Positions 1 to 7,703 of a DNA stretch of 48,589 nucleotides are shown piece after piece; the stretch's first letter is position 1, and each line of letters begins with the position of its first letter. The notes beneath the pieces were generated by a model. The model was given only the letters and a program-made list of their open reading frames with translations, had not been told where the DNA came from and did not search any database. Made by a program: the position numbers and the translations under genes. Origin of the DNA: Clostridia bacterium (GTDB taxonomy: Bacteria > Bacillota > Clostridia > Christensenellales > UBA1242); assembly GCA_017464845.1 (NCBI GenBank), contig JAFTYD010000005.1, positions 1 through 48,589 on the forward strand, given 5' to 3'.

Positions 1-65
1 CACATCAAAATGATGGTAGAGTTTTATAATTATAGAAAAATAATGAATACAAAAGGAGGTAAACC

Positions 66-1328
66 TTGGAAGATAAAACAAAATTAACGACAATTTTAGA
101 TGAAGAATATTTGCCACCACATAATATGGAAGATTATGACAACGTTGATGAAAATGAAGAGGGCAAAGAGGTTCAATACATACCATTTGGTTCATCTGAA
201 ATATTAGTTGATGAAACTGATATCAATTACACAAAAGCAAGTTTATATCAAACTATCATTACAAATAACCTTTTAGGTTTCTTTGATGAAACAGGAGATT
301 ATGATATTCCTTTTGAACTTGTTAGTGAATTGATTGAAATACCAAAGAAACTTGATGAAAGAATTGGTAACACAGCTTATGCTGATACAGAAGTTAATGG
401 ACATTTTTTGAGATTTAAAGTTGAATTTAGTTCAAATAGTGGACAAAGCGATGCAAAATTATTCATAGTTGAAAAAGTAAAAGACAGACAAGATTTTGAT
501 TCTATAACAACATTCTTGACAATGTTCACTCTTGCAAGTGAAGCAGGCTTTATGGATAAAGCTTATCTTGAATTTAATATTAATGCTGAAACATCAGTTT
601 TGGATATAGAAAGTTATAAAAACTTAAAGAAAAAATTTGATGTAATGGAAGGAAATTTTGGTTATAATTTAATTTTGTTAGAACTTTTATCTCAAGATTA
701 CATTTCAAGATTGAAAGCTTTACTTGAAAAATTAGGTGGCAAAGGAAGCAAAATTTTAGAAGAATTTAATGCTGAACTTGCTAAACTTATTGAAAAGAAG
801 AAACTTACTGCAAACAATTTCATTGCAATCAAAAACCTTTTAGACCAAATTATGAGAAAACATGATGGCTTCAATTTTATTTTAAGAGAAAATAGATATG
901 AAGCAGAAAATATCTTAAATAGTATGACATCAACTATTGATGGAATGAGAAAAGAAATAGACAAAGGTGTTCTTGCTGGTGGAGGGCAAATCGCTGATGA
1001 AGAGGCTGCTGCTGAAAAAGAAAAGAAGGCTAAAGAAGAAAAAGAAATCAAATTAAAGTTTGGTTCTGCTTCAAAATCTAAATCAAAAAAGGTAGATCCA
1101 CCATTTATCAAGTTTAGTGATGCAGAATATGTTCCACCACCATTGCCAGCACAAACTCCACCGGGGAAAACTACTTATAGAGCACCAAGTCAACAAATAG
1201 AAAAGATAGGTGATCAAAGTAAAGAGGGTCAATTAGATGAAGCAGTAGAAGCTCGTAAGAGATGTCAAAATGAAATGAATGGTATACTAGAACCAGAAAA
1301 AATCATAACATCAAATTTAGGAAAATAA
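66..1328 (+). CDS. Hypothetical 420-aa acidic protein, TTG start
   Basis: I do not recognise this family. The protein is 420 aa and begins at a TTG; the start is fixed by a strong AAAGGAGGT ribosome binding site at 52-60, five bases upstream. There is no signal peptide or membrane segment, so it is probably cytoplasmic. The N-terminal 50 residues are very acidic. Residues about 60-300 look like a folded, mainly helical domain. A Lys/Glu-rich, coiled-coil-like stretch follows at about 310-335, then a Ser/Lys patch and a Pro-rich linker (VPPPLPAQTPP, about 350-375), then a short helical tail. The Pro-rich linker suggests a docking segment, but that is inference. It stands alone, with its own terminator directly behind the stop codon. 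A TATAAT at 25-30 could be its -10, but no convincing -35 lies inside the window. Confidence 0.75.
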   Translation: MEDKTKLTTILDEEYLPPHNMEDYDNVDENEEGKEVQYIPFGSSEILVDETDINYTKASLYQTIITNNLLGFFDETGDYDIPFELVSELIEIPKKLDERIGNTAYADTEVNGHFLRFKVEFSSNSGQSDAKLFIVEKVKDRQDFDSITTFLTMFTLASEAGFMDKAYLEFNINAETSVLDIESYKNLKKKFDVMEGNFGYNLILLELLSQDYISRLKALLEKLGGKGSKILEEFNAELAKLIEKKKLTANNFIAIKNLLDQIMRKHDGFNFILRENRYEAENILNSMTSTIDGMRKEIDKGVLAGGGQIADEEAAAEKEKKAKEEKEIKLKFGSASKSKSKKVDPPFIKFSDAEYVPPPLPAQTPPGKTTYRAPSQQIEKIGDQSKEGQLDEAVEARKRCQNEMNGILEPEKIITSNLGK

Positions 1329-1330
1329 AA

Positions 1331-1357
1331 AGAGAAAATTAATTTTCTCTTTTTTTT
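1331..1357 (+). terminator. Rho-independent terminator of the 420-aa gene
   Basis: A perfect 20-base palindrome (AGAGAAAATT and its complement, 1331-1350) is followed by a run of T. It starts two bases after the stop codon. Confidence 0.8.
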
Positions 1358-1373
1358 ATTTTGTTTAAACTTT

Positions 1374-1407
1374 AAAAAAAAGATTTCCAATTTTGGAAAT
1401 CTTTTTA
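1374..1407 (-). terminator. Terminator of the convergent 159-aa gene
   Basis: A 10-bp stem (AGATTTCCAA, 1381-1390, with TTGGAAATCT, 1393-1402) with A7 to its left, which reads as T7 on the minus strand. T5 lies on the right, so it may also back up the plus-strand terminator. Confidence 0.75.
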
Positions 1408-1410
1408 TTT

Positions 1411-1890
1411 TTATTTTGTTTTTGTATCTATTTTATTACAAGTCAAAAATCTTTGAAATGAATAACCCATTTTTGCAACTGCATCAGCATAGTACTTTCT
1501 GTTTATTTGTCCGGTAGCAACATCTTCATAGAATTTTTCACTTAATGTTGAAAAGCCATATCTAAAAAGTTCATCATCATAAATATTTTGTTTTGATGCA
1601 GAAATAATTTTAGAACAAGCATTAAAAATTTTTACAATTGAACCATCAAGAACATCTCTTGAAACTGGATATGCTTTTGGATTGCTACCCATATCATTTC
1701 TTACTTTTGTATACACTTTGCCTTCAGGATTTAAAAATTCGTTTTTTGCAATGGCCATAATTTGTTCAAGTAACTTTTGTTCTTGAATTCTTCTAACTTG
1801 AGAGCCTTTTGCAGCTGGAAAAGAGATTACATCAACATAAGGGTTATTTGGGTGTCTTTTTACATTCATGAATTGATTATATGTACTCAT
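1411..1890 (-). CDS. Unknown 159-aa protein, paralogue A of a tandem pair
   Basis: Family not recognised. The start is placed at the ATG whose codon ends at 1890, because GGAGA (1901-1905) lies ten bases upstream. An upstream ATG at 1920 abuts the -10 box and cannot be the start. The product is soluble, without signal peptide or membrane segments. It is clearly homologous to the next gene upstream (2004-2444): both carry RIQEQK/QIQEQK near residue 35, a NPKAYPVS/NPQSYPIS segment, FRYGF/FKYGY, and an INR...QRF C-terminus. The order of blocks is collinear over the whole length. Each copy has its own promoter and ribosome binding site, so this is a tandem duplication with separate expression rather than a split gene. 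Function unknown. Confidence 0.8.
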   Translation of the reverse strand: MSTYNQFMNVKRHPNNPYVDVISFPAAKGSQVRRIQEQKLLEQIMAIAKNEFLNPEGKVYTKVRNDMGSNPKAYPVSRDVLDGSIVKIFNACSKIISASKQNIYDDELFRYGFSTLSEKFYEDVATGQINRKYYADAVAKMGYSFQRFLTCNKIDTKTK

Positions 1891-1920
1891 ATCTTTATTT
1901 TCTCCTTTTTTGTATAGCAT

Positions 1921-1949
1921 ATTATAGCATAGTTATTTATTTTTGTAAA
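1921..1949 (-). promoter_or_regulatory. Promoter of paralogue A
   Basis: On the minus strand: TTTACA (1944-1949), 17 bp spacer, TATAAT (1921-1926) with an extended TGc just before the -10. Leader to the ATG about 25 nt. Confidence 0.7.
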
Positions 1950-2003
1950 TAGTTATTTTTAAAAATTTAACAGAAAAAAATGTATTTTAATAAAATTTGA
2001 AAC

Positions 2004-2444
2004 TTATACAAACCTTTGCATTGCAGATGAAATTTGATAAATCATATTGACATAGCTAAATCTATTGATTCTTTTTTCTACTATATCATTGTAAAAATTA
2101 TCATTAATTATAGGATATCCATATTTAAAAATATTGCTACTATATATACCTTTTGATATTTTATGGTAGATTACTAAGATTGCATTACTTAACATTTTAA
2201 GTGCTTTGGTAAAATCATTTATTGAAATAGGATAACTTTGTGGGTTGTTTTTCATATCTTCTTTTATTTTTGATGCAACGTTACCATTTTCTTCAATATA
2301 AGGGTTTTTTATTAAACTTAAAACATTCTCAAGAAATTTTTGTTCTTGAATTTGTCTTGTGAGAGTATTTATTGCTCTAGGGAATGATACATCTGAAAGA
2401 TATGTGTTGCTTTTGTTTTGATTAATGTTTATAAAAATACTCAT
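2004..2444 (-). CDS. Unknown 146-aa protein, paralogue B of a tandem pair
   Basis: Family not recognised; collinear homologue of the 159-aa product encoded just downstream at 1411-1890. The ATG at 2444 has GGAG six bases upstream (2451-2454). Conserved blocks include QIQEQKFLE, NPQSYPIS, FKYGYP and a C-terminal INR...MQRF; the two copies differ most at the N-terminus (about 15 residues) and in the last residues, where copy A is longer. Soluble, no signal peptide or membrane segment. No clear terminator separates it from copy A (the 80-bp gap is AT-rich), so copy A could also receive read-through. No enzymatic motif is visible; the regularly spaced aromatic and Arg residues suggest a small helical domain. 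Confidence 0.78.
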   Translation of the reverse strand: MSIFININQNKSNTYLSDVSFPRAINTLTRQIQEQKFLENVLSLIKNPYIEENGNVASKIKEDMKNNPQSYPISINDFTKALKMLSNAILVIYHKISKGIYSSNIFKYGYPIINDNFYNDIVEKRINRFSYVNMIYQISSAMQRFV

Positions 2445-2469
2445 TTGTTTCTCCTAATTAAACAGATAA

Positions 2470-2498
2470 AGTATAACAAATAAATAATTTTTTGTAAA
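2470..2498 (-). promoter_or_regulatory. Promoter of paralogue B
   Basis: On the minus strand: TTTACA (2493-2498), 17 bp, TATACT (2470-2475) with TGt extension. The -35 and start of the spacer match those of paralogue A, so the duplication seems to include the promoter. It overlaps head-to-head with the plus-strand promoter of the flippase gene. Confidence 0.65.
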
Positions 2499-2520
2499 AC
2501 ACTTATAATCAATTTATATT
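2492..2520 (+). promoter_or_regulatory. Probable promoter of the flippase gene
   Basis: TTGTAA (2492-2497), 17 bp, TATATT (2515-2520). Its -35 shares bases with the divergent minus-strand promoter, so polymerases may compete for this site. Confidence 0.5.
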
Positions 2521-2571
2521 ATATTATTTTAATTTATGTATAAAATATGCTTATTTAAAGAAGATATTATT

Positions 2572-4155
2572 ATGAAATCAAACGACAAAACATTAAAACA
2601 TAACTCTATTTCATCTACTAGCAGGGGTGTGATAATTTTAGTTATTAGTGGCTTTGTGTGTAAAATACTTGGTGCATTTTATAGATTGCCTCTTACTAAC
2701 ATCGTAGGAATTGAAGGTATCGGTGTGTTTCAGATGGTGATGTCTTTATACTCTTTATCTTTGATTCTCTGTGCTGGTGGAACCACAATAGTTATATCAA
2801 AATTTGTTAGTGATGCAAGAGCAAAAAGGGAATATGAAAAAATAAATCTTTATTTAAAATATGGTTTAATCTTATCTCTTGCAGTTGCATTTGTTGTAGG
2901 TTTTTTATTTTTATTATTTGGGAAAAGCTTGGCAATTTTTCAAGGTTCAAGTGAAAATAATAGTTATTTAACTTTTATAATTGTATTGCCACTTGGTGTA
3001 TTGATTGCTTCAATAAGAGGAGTTTTTCAAGGTTATGAAAATATGAAACCAACTGCAATAAGTCAAATAATTGAACAATCTTTTAAATTTATTTTTGGTT
3101 TAATTTTTGCAATTGTTTTAGTAAAGTTAAATATTTATCAAGGAGTATTTGGTGCATTCTTAGGGGTTGTGCTAGGTGAAGTTTTTGCAAGTTTTTATCT
3201 TGTAATAAATTACATAAGAAAAATGAAAATATGTGATGATAAAATTTTCGATAAAGAAAAACGACATGAGATATATTTGAGTTACTTAAGTGCAAATTTT
3301 AAAGTTACATTAAGTGAAAGTATAGTTCCTTTTGTACATGCATTTGATGGTGTTGTTGTAATTTCAAGGCTTGTCTTAACAGGAGTAACAACAGCTTATG
3401 CAACAAAACTTTTTGGTCTCGTAAGTGGAATTGTTGGAGCTATTTTAAACTTGCCACTTATAGTATCTTTTGCAATACATAATTCGCTTCTTCCAAACAT
3501 CTCTTTTTTATCAAAATGTAAAGATAAAAAGAACCAAGAAAAAATAGTTAAACTTGGTTTTAAAGGTCTATGGTTTTTAATATTGCCATCTGCTTTTGGA
3601 ATTGCAGCAATTTGTATTCCACTTTATAATTTTTTTTATGGAAATTCAATAAATGATTTTGCTGAAATATTAAAAGATTTAACTTTACTTTCAAGTATAT
3701 CAGTTATCCTTACAGCGCTTATGCAATACTTTAATATGATACTTCAAGCTAAAGGATTTTTTTCTTATTCTCTTACGATAACTTCAATAGGTGGAGCGTT
3801 AAAAATTTTGTCAACTTTTTTTCTTTGTTCTTTAAAAGAAATAAATATTTTTGGAATAGTTATTGGAAACATTTTGTTAGCAAGTTTTGTATGCATTTTG
3901 GCAATCATAAAAATAAAAAAAGTTATAGATTTTGAAATTGATTATTTTATTATATTTATTCCAATTGTTTCGTCTTTTATTATGTATATTTTTGTTTCAA
4001 ATATTTTATCTTTATTAAATATAAATAACGTATTATTAATTGTAATTGGGATAGTTATTGGAGGAATAATTTATATTGTTTTAAATATTCCTGTTTTATT
4101 AAGTTTAAAAAAAGATTTTGATGTTAAAAATAAAAAAGGAGGAAGCTATGAATAA
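2572..4155 (+). CDS. SpoVB/MurJ-like lipid flippase (MOP superfamily)
   Basis: Polytopic membrane protein of about 527 aa with some 14 hydrophobic segments, the size and layout of the polysaccharide-transporter branch of the MOP superfamily (SpoVB, YkvU and YtgP/MurJ in Bacillus). The N-terminal signature, in which SGFVCKILGAFYRLPLTNIV is followed by GIGVFQMV, is typical. Known members flip lipid-linked cell-wall precursors across the membrane; lipid II is the likeliest cargo, but a sporulation-specific role cannot be excluded. The start is uncertain. ATG 2572 is chosen because family members begin with a short basic segment before the first membrane helix and a weak AAAGAAGA lies upstream; ATG 2536 would add 12 residues and has no SD. 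The stop overlaps the following HU gene by 8 bases, so the two are translationally linked. Confidence 0.85.
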   Translation: MKSNDKTLKHNSISSTSRGVIILVISGFVCKILGAFYRLPLTNIVGIEGIGVFQMVMSLYSLSLILCAGGTTIVISKFVSDARAKREYEKINLYLKYGLILSLAVAFVVGFLFLLFGKSLAIFQGSSENNSYLTFIIVLPLGVLIASIRGVFQGYENMKPTAISQIIEQSFKFIFGLIFAIVLVKLNIYQGVFGAFLGVVLGEVFASFYLVINYIRKMKICDDKIFDKEKRHEIYLSYLSANFKVTLSESIVPFVHAFDGVVVISRLVLTGVTTAYATKLFGLVSGIVGAILNLPLIVSFAIHNSLLPNISFLSKCKDKKNQEKIVKLGFKGLWFLILPSAFGIAAICIPLYNFFYGNSINDFAEILKDLTLLSSISVILTALMQYFNMILQAKGFFSYSLTITSIGGALKILSTFFLCSLKEINIFGIVIGNILLASFVCILAIIKIKKVIDFEIDYFIIFIPIVSSFIMYIFVSNILSLLNINNVLLIVIGIVIGGIIYIVLNIPVLLSLKKDFDVKNKKGGSYE

Positions 4156-4420
4156 AAATGATTTAATTAACAATATGTCAAAAAGAGTACATTTATCAAA
4201 ATCAAAATGTGAAGAATTTATGAATGAGTTTTATAGTCTTATTATTGACGCATTAAAAAAAGGTGATGAGATATCAATAAGAAATTTTGGAAAATTTAAA
4301 GTATCAGAAACAAAGCAAAGAAAGTGTATAAATCCACAAACTAAAAGATATTATATTTGTAAACCTAAAAAAGTTATATCGTTTAAGTGCTTTAAAAATT
4401 TTAAATTTGCTGTAAAATAA
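4148..4420 (+). CDS. HU/IHF-family nucleoid DNA-binding protein
   Basis: A 90-aa protein, the canonical HU length. It shows the HU order: an N-terminal helical dimerisation part (NKNDLINNMSKR...CEEFMNEFYSLIIDALKKGD), the EISIRNFGKFKV strand motif, and the beta-arm with INPQT, containing the Pro that intercalates into DNA. The C-terminal region is unusually rich in Lys, Cys and Phe (KCFKNFKF), which deviates from the usual end. The ATG at 4148 has AAAGGAGG (4135-4142) inside the end of the flippase gene; an upstream ATG at 4118 lies within that gene and has no SD. HU binds and bends DNA with little sequence preference. Whether this is the main HU or a specialised paralogue cannot be told from here. 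Confidence 0.88.
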   Translation: MNKNDLINNMSKRVHLSKSKCEEFMNEFYSLIIDALKKGDEISIRNFGKFKVSETKQRKCINPQTKRYYICKPKKVISFKCFKNFKFAVK

Positions 4421-4447
4421 AAGAGTAAATAAAAGCTCTTTTTTTAT
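4419..4447 (+). terminator. Terminator after the flippase-HU operon
   Basis: AAAAGAG (4419-4425) pairs with CTCTTTT (4436-4442), followed by further T residues. It overlaps the stop codon. Confidence 0.65.
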
Positions 4448-4500
4448 TTAATTTTTTTTGTTAATTTTAATATTTTATTCAGTAATTAATATCTAATTTG

Positions 4501-4530
4501 TTGACTTTTTATATTGATTTTTAATATTAT
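4501..4530 (+). promoter_or_regulatory. dusB promoter placing +1 at the start codon
   Basis: TTGACT (4501-4506), 18 bp, TATTAT (4525-4530). Only six bases separate the -10 from the ATG at 4537, and no SD is present, so the transcript probably begins at the A of the start codon. Confidence 0.65.
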
Positions 4531-4536
4531 TTAGTT

Positions 4537-5475
4537 ATGAAAATTAGAGATTTAGATTTTAGAGATGGATTAATATTAGCACCAATGGCAGGTGTGAGTG
4601 ATGTAGGTTTTAGAGATTTGTGTTCTATATTTGGAGCAGATGCAACTTATACAGAAATGTTATCTTCAAAAGCTATGAATTACAATCCAACAAAAACAGA
4701 GTTTATGACTGTAACTTCTGAAAATGAAAGAATAAAAGTTGCACAAATTTTTGGACATGAAAGTGAAATAATGGCGAAGGCTGTAAACAATCCTATGCTT
4801 GATGGGTTTGATATTATTGATATGAATTTTGGGTGTCCTGCACATAAGATTATTAGCAACAATGAAGGGTCTGCGCTTATGAAAGATTTAAAGCTTTCAA
4901 GTGAAATTATAACAAGTGTTGTGAAGGCTAGTGATAGACCTGTTTCAGTAAAAATAAGAAAAGGTTTTGACAAAGATAATTCTCTTGAATTTGCTAGAAT
5001 GTGTGAAGAATGTGGAGTGTCATTTTTGACAATTCATGGGAGAACTGCAGAGCAAGGTTATAGTGGAAAAGCAGACCTTGAATGTATTGCAAAAGTAAAA
5101 GCAAATTTAAAAATTCCTGTTGTTGGAAATGGTGATGTTGTTGATGTTGAAAGTTACAAAAAAATGAAAGAAACAGGAGTTGATGCAGTTATGATTGGAA
5201 GGGGAACTCAAGGTTATCCTGAAATATTTTTTGACATCAAAAATTATATCCATAATGAAAATAAAAAATTATCAATGTTAAAGTATGAAATCATAAAACA
5301 TCATATAGAATATTTAAGAAAACATTATGAAGAAGATTGGTTAAAATTGTATATGAGAAAGCATCTTTTGTGGTACATAAAAGATTTTGCATACGCTAGT
5401 GAAATAAGAAGACAAATTGCGACAAGTCCATCGCTTGATGAAAGTTTAAAATTATTAAAGAATGTATTAAAATAA
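4537..5475 (+). CDS. dusB: tRNA-dihydrouridine synthase, DusB type
   Basis: 312-aa FMN enzyme that reduces specific uridines in the tRNA D-loop to dihydrouridine, using NAD(P)H. It shows the family TIM-barrel hallmarks: LAPMAGVSD at residues 14-22 (FMN binding), MNFGCPAHKI with the catalytic Cys100, the VKIRKG strand near 145, LTIHGRTAEQGYSG near 165-178, GNGDV near 198, and MIGRGTQG near 225. The length is normal for DusB. The start is certain from homology (MKIRDLDFRDG matches the family start) and no other in-frame start is close. It has no ribosome binding site: the gene appears leaderless (see findings). Single-gene unit between the HU terminator and the pgk promoter. Confidence 0.93.
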   Translation: MKIRDLDFRDGLILAPMAGVSDVGFRDLCSIFGADATYTEMLSSKAMNYNPTKTEFMTVTSENERIKVAQIFGHESEIMAKAVNNPMLDGFDIIDMNFGCPAHKIISNNEGSALMKDLKLSSEIITSVVKASDRPVSVKIRKGFDKDNSLEFARMCEECGVSFLTIHGRTAEQGYSGKADLECIAKVKANLKIPVVGNGDVVDVESYKKMKETGVDAVMIGRGTQGYPEIFFDIKNYIHNENKKLSMLKYEIIKHHIEYLRKHYEEDWLKLYMRKHLLWYIKDFAYASEIRRQIATSPSLDESLKLLKNVLK

Positions 5476-5476
5476 T

Positions 5477-5506
5477 TTGCTATTTTAATATGAAATTTAG
5501 TACAAT
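5477..5506 (+). promoter_or_regulatory. pgk-tpiA promoter
   Basis: TTGCTA (5477-5482), 18 bp, TACAAT (5501-5506). A TAAGGAGG ribosome binding site follows at 5517-5524, an unusually long 12 bases from the ATG. Confidence 0.55.
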
Positions 5507-5536
5507 ATATCTATCTTAAGGAGGAAAAATTTTTTT

Positions 5537-6799
5537 ATGAAAAGAACAATTAAAGAAGTTGAAGAATTAAGTGGTAAAAAAGTACTTCTTCGTGCTGATT
5601 TCAATGTACCACTTGATGAGAACACAAATGCTATTTTAGATACAACTAGAATAACAGAAGAACTTCCAACAATTCAATATCTTGTTGATGCTGGAGCAAA
5701 ACTTATTGTTTGTTCTCACCTTGGCAGACCAAACGGAGTTGAAGAAAAATATTCTTTAAAACCTGTTGCTGATGAACTTGCAAAACACTTTGAAGGCAAG
5801 GTTACATTCTGCCCTGTAACTATCGGAACTGAAGCAAAGAAGATGGTTAGAAAATTAAAAGATGGAGAAATTCTCGTTTTAGAAAATGTTAGATTTGATG
5901 AAAGAGAAGAAGCTAATGATCCAAAATTTGCAAAAGAACTTGCTTCACTTGCAGAATTCTATGTAAACGATGCTTTTGGTACAGCTCATAGAAAACATGC
6001 TTCTACATATGGTGTTGCTGAAATTTTACCAAGTGCAATTGGTTTCTTGATTGAAAAAGAATTATCAGTTATTGAAAATGCTTACACAAATCCAAAAAGA
6101 CCATTTGTTGCTGTTCTTGGTGGTGCAAAAGTTAAAGACAAAATTAATGTTATCAAAAAACTTATCGATGTAGCTGACACAGTTCTTATCGGTGGTGGAA
6201 TGGCATTTACTTTCCTTGCAGCTCAAGGTAAAAATATTGGAGATTCTCTTTTTGCTGAAGAAAATTTAAATGATGCAAAAAATATTTTAAAACTTGCTGA
6301 AAAGAAAGGTAAAAAACTTCTTCTTCCAATTGATAATGTTGCTCTTGAAAATAACAAGGTTTACAAAGTTCTTGAAATGCATGAAGGTATGGAAGGACTT
6401 GATATTGGACCTAAAACAGTAAAAATGTTTATTAAAGAAATTAAGAAAGCAGGACAAATCGTTTGGAACGGACCTGTTGGTAAATATGAAGATAAGAGAT
6501 TTGCAAAAGGCACAAACAAAATTGCAAAAGCTATTGCAAAAAGTAAAGCTTTCTCAATTATTGGTGGTGGAGATAGCATAAGTGCTATCAACGCTTGTGG
6601 TTGTGCTGAACAAATCGACCATTTGTCAACTGGCGGTGGTGCTAGCTTGAAACTTATGGAAGGTTCTTCTCTCCCTGCAGTTGATATTATTGGAAAAGTA
6701 AAGAAATTAAAAGTTGCAAATTCTAAGAAAAAATCAAGTGCTAAATCTAAAAAAGCACCTGCAAAAACAAAATGTAAAAAAGAGAAGGTGGAAGAATAA
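5537..6799 (+). CDS. pgk: Phosphoglycerate kinase with Lys-rich C-terminal tail
   Basis: Glycolytic enzyme transferring phosphate from 1,3-bisphosphoglycerate to ADP. All family blocks are present: VLLRADFNVPLD near residue 15, SHLGRP near 60, LENVRFDEREE near 117, AFGTAHRKHAST near 150, VLGGAKVKDKI near 195, the GGG(M)AFT segment near 220, WNGPVGKYE near 310, GGGDS near 340 and STGGGA near 360. The catalytic core ends near residue 393, where most PGKs stop. Here about 26 further residues follow, dominated by Lys, Ser, Ala and Pro (SKKKSSAKSKKAPAK...), ending in KVEE. Such a tail is not part of the usual enzyme. The stop codon overlaps the tpiA start by one base (TAATG), and the tpiA ribosome binding site lies inside the tail's coding sequence. 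Confidence 0.97.
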   Translation: MKRTIKEVEELSGKKVLLRADFNVPLDENTNAILDTTRITEELPTIQYLVDAGAKLIVCSHLGRPNGVEEKYSLKPVADELAKHFEGKVTFCPVTIGTEAKKMVRKLKDGEILVLENVRFDEREEANDPKFAKELASLAEFYVNDAFGTAHRKHASTYGVAEILPSAIGFLIEKELSVIENAYTNPKRPFVAVLGGAKVKDKINVIKKLIDVADTVLIGGGMAFTFLAAQGKNIGDSLFAEENLNDAKNILKLAEKKGKKLLLPIDNVALENNKVYKVLEMHEGMEGLDIGPKTVKMFIKEIKKAGQIVWNGPVGKYEDKRFAKGTNKIAKAIAKSKAFSIIGGGDSISAINACGCAEQIDHLSTGGGASLKLMEGSSLPAVDIIGKVKKLKVANSKKKSSAKSKKAPAKTKCKKEKVEE

Positions 6800-7542
6800 T
6801 GAAATATATTTACGGAAATTTTAAAATGAATTCAACTGTTTCTGATGTTAAAGCATATTTGATGACATTAGTTACAAATACAAGAGATGAAAAAAATGAG
6901 GTAGCTATTGCTTTACCTTATACACATTTAACAACTGCAAAAGAATATTTAGAAGGTTCTGTTGTTAAGCTTGGTTCTCAAAATGTAGCTGAAGAAGAAA
7001 AAGGTGCTTTTACTGGGGAAATCAGTGCAGATATGCTTAAAGATGTTGGTGTTGATTTTACTTTAATTGGACACAGCGAAAGAAGAAATATCTATAATGA
7101 ATCAGATAAATCTGTAAATAAAAAAATTAAAATGGCTCTCGCAAAAGGGCTTGAAGTTGTTTTGTGTATTGGCGAAAGCTTACAAACAAAAGAAGCTGGA
7201 AAAGTTGAAAGTTTCTTGAAAAAACAACTTGAAGAAGACTTGAAAGGTCTTTATGAAAATGAACTTAAGAGCATTATCATTGCTTATGAACCAATCTGGG
7301 CTATCGGAACAGGTAAGAGTGCTACTACAAAAGAAATTGAAAAAACAATTGCTATTGTAAGAGATATTGTTGCTCATATCTATTCAGAAAAAGCTGGAAA
7401 AGAAATTGTTGTTTTATATGGTGGAAGTGTAAATCCAGATAACTTTAAATCTATATTAAACACAAAAGGTGTTAATGGAGCGTTGATTGGTGGTGCTTGT
7501 CTTGATGCTAATAAATTTTCATCAATGATTAAAAGTCTTTAA
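6799..7542 (+). CDS. tpiA: Triosephosphate isomerase
   Basis: 247-aa TIM-barrel enzyme interconverting dihydroxyacetone phosphate and glyceraldehyde 3-phosphate. Active-site residues are all visible: Asn7 and Lys9 (YGNFKMN; the usual GNWKMN has Trp where this has Phe), His92 in IGHSERR, Glu164 in AYEPIWAIGTG with the flexible loop-6 sequence TGKSAT, and the phosphate-binding LYGGSV near 212 and GALIGGACL near 232. It is coupled to pgk by a one-base stop/start overlap, giving coordinate synthesis of two consecutive glycolytic enzymes. Length is normal. Confidence 0.97.
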   Translation: MKYIYGNFKMNSTVSDVKAYLMTLVTNTRDEKNEVAIALPYTHLTTAKEYLEGSVVKLGSQNVAEEEKGAFTGEISADMLKDVGVDFTLIGHSERRNIYNESDKSVNKKIKMALAKGLEVVLCIGESLQTKEAGKVESFLKKQLEEDLKGLYENELKSIIIAYEPIWAIGTGKSATTKEIEKTIAIVRDIVAHIYSEKAGKEIVVLYGGSVNPDNFKSILNTKGVNGALIGGACLDANKFSSMIKSL

Positions 7543-7553
7543 TTTATAAAAAT

Positions 7554-7587
7554 AAAGAAATCTCTAGTTTTAGAGGTTTCTTTTTTG
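7554..7587 (+). terminator. Terminator of pgk-tpiA
   Basis: 12-bp stem with one G-U pair (7554-7565 with 7572-7583), six-base loop, then T. Confidence 0.85.
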
Positions 7588-7651
7588 TTGGGTTCAAATT
7601 TGAAGAATGAACGAAAGTTAAAATTCGTAAGATAATTTTGTAATTATTATT

Positions 7652-7679
7652 TTGAAAATAATTTTTGTATGTGTATAAT
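7652..7679 (+). promoter_or_regulatory. Promoter of the dnaX-ybaB-recR operon
   Basis: TTGAAA (7652-7657), 16 bp, TATAAT (7674-7679). The dnaX ribosome binding site AGGAG (7694-7698) follows. Confidence 0.6.
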
Positions 7680-7703
7680 AGATATGTAGAAATAGGAGAA
7701 CAA

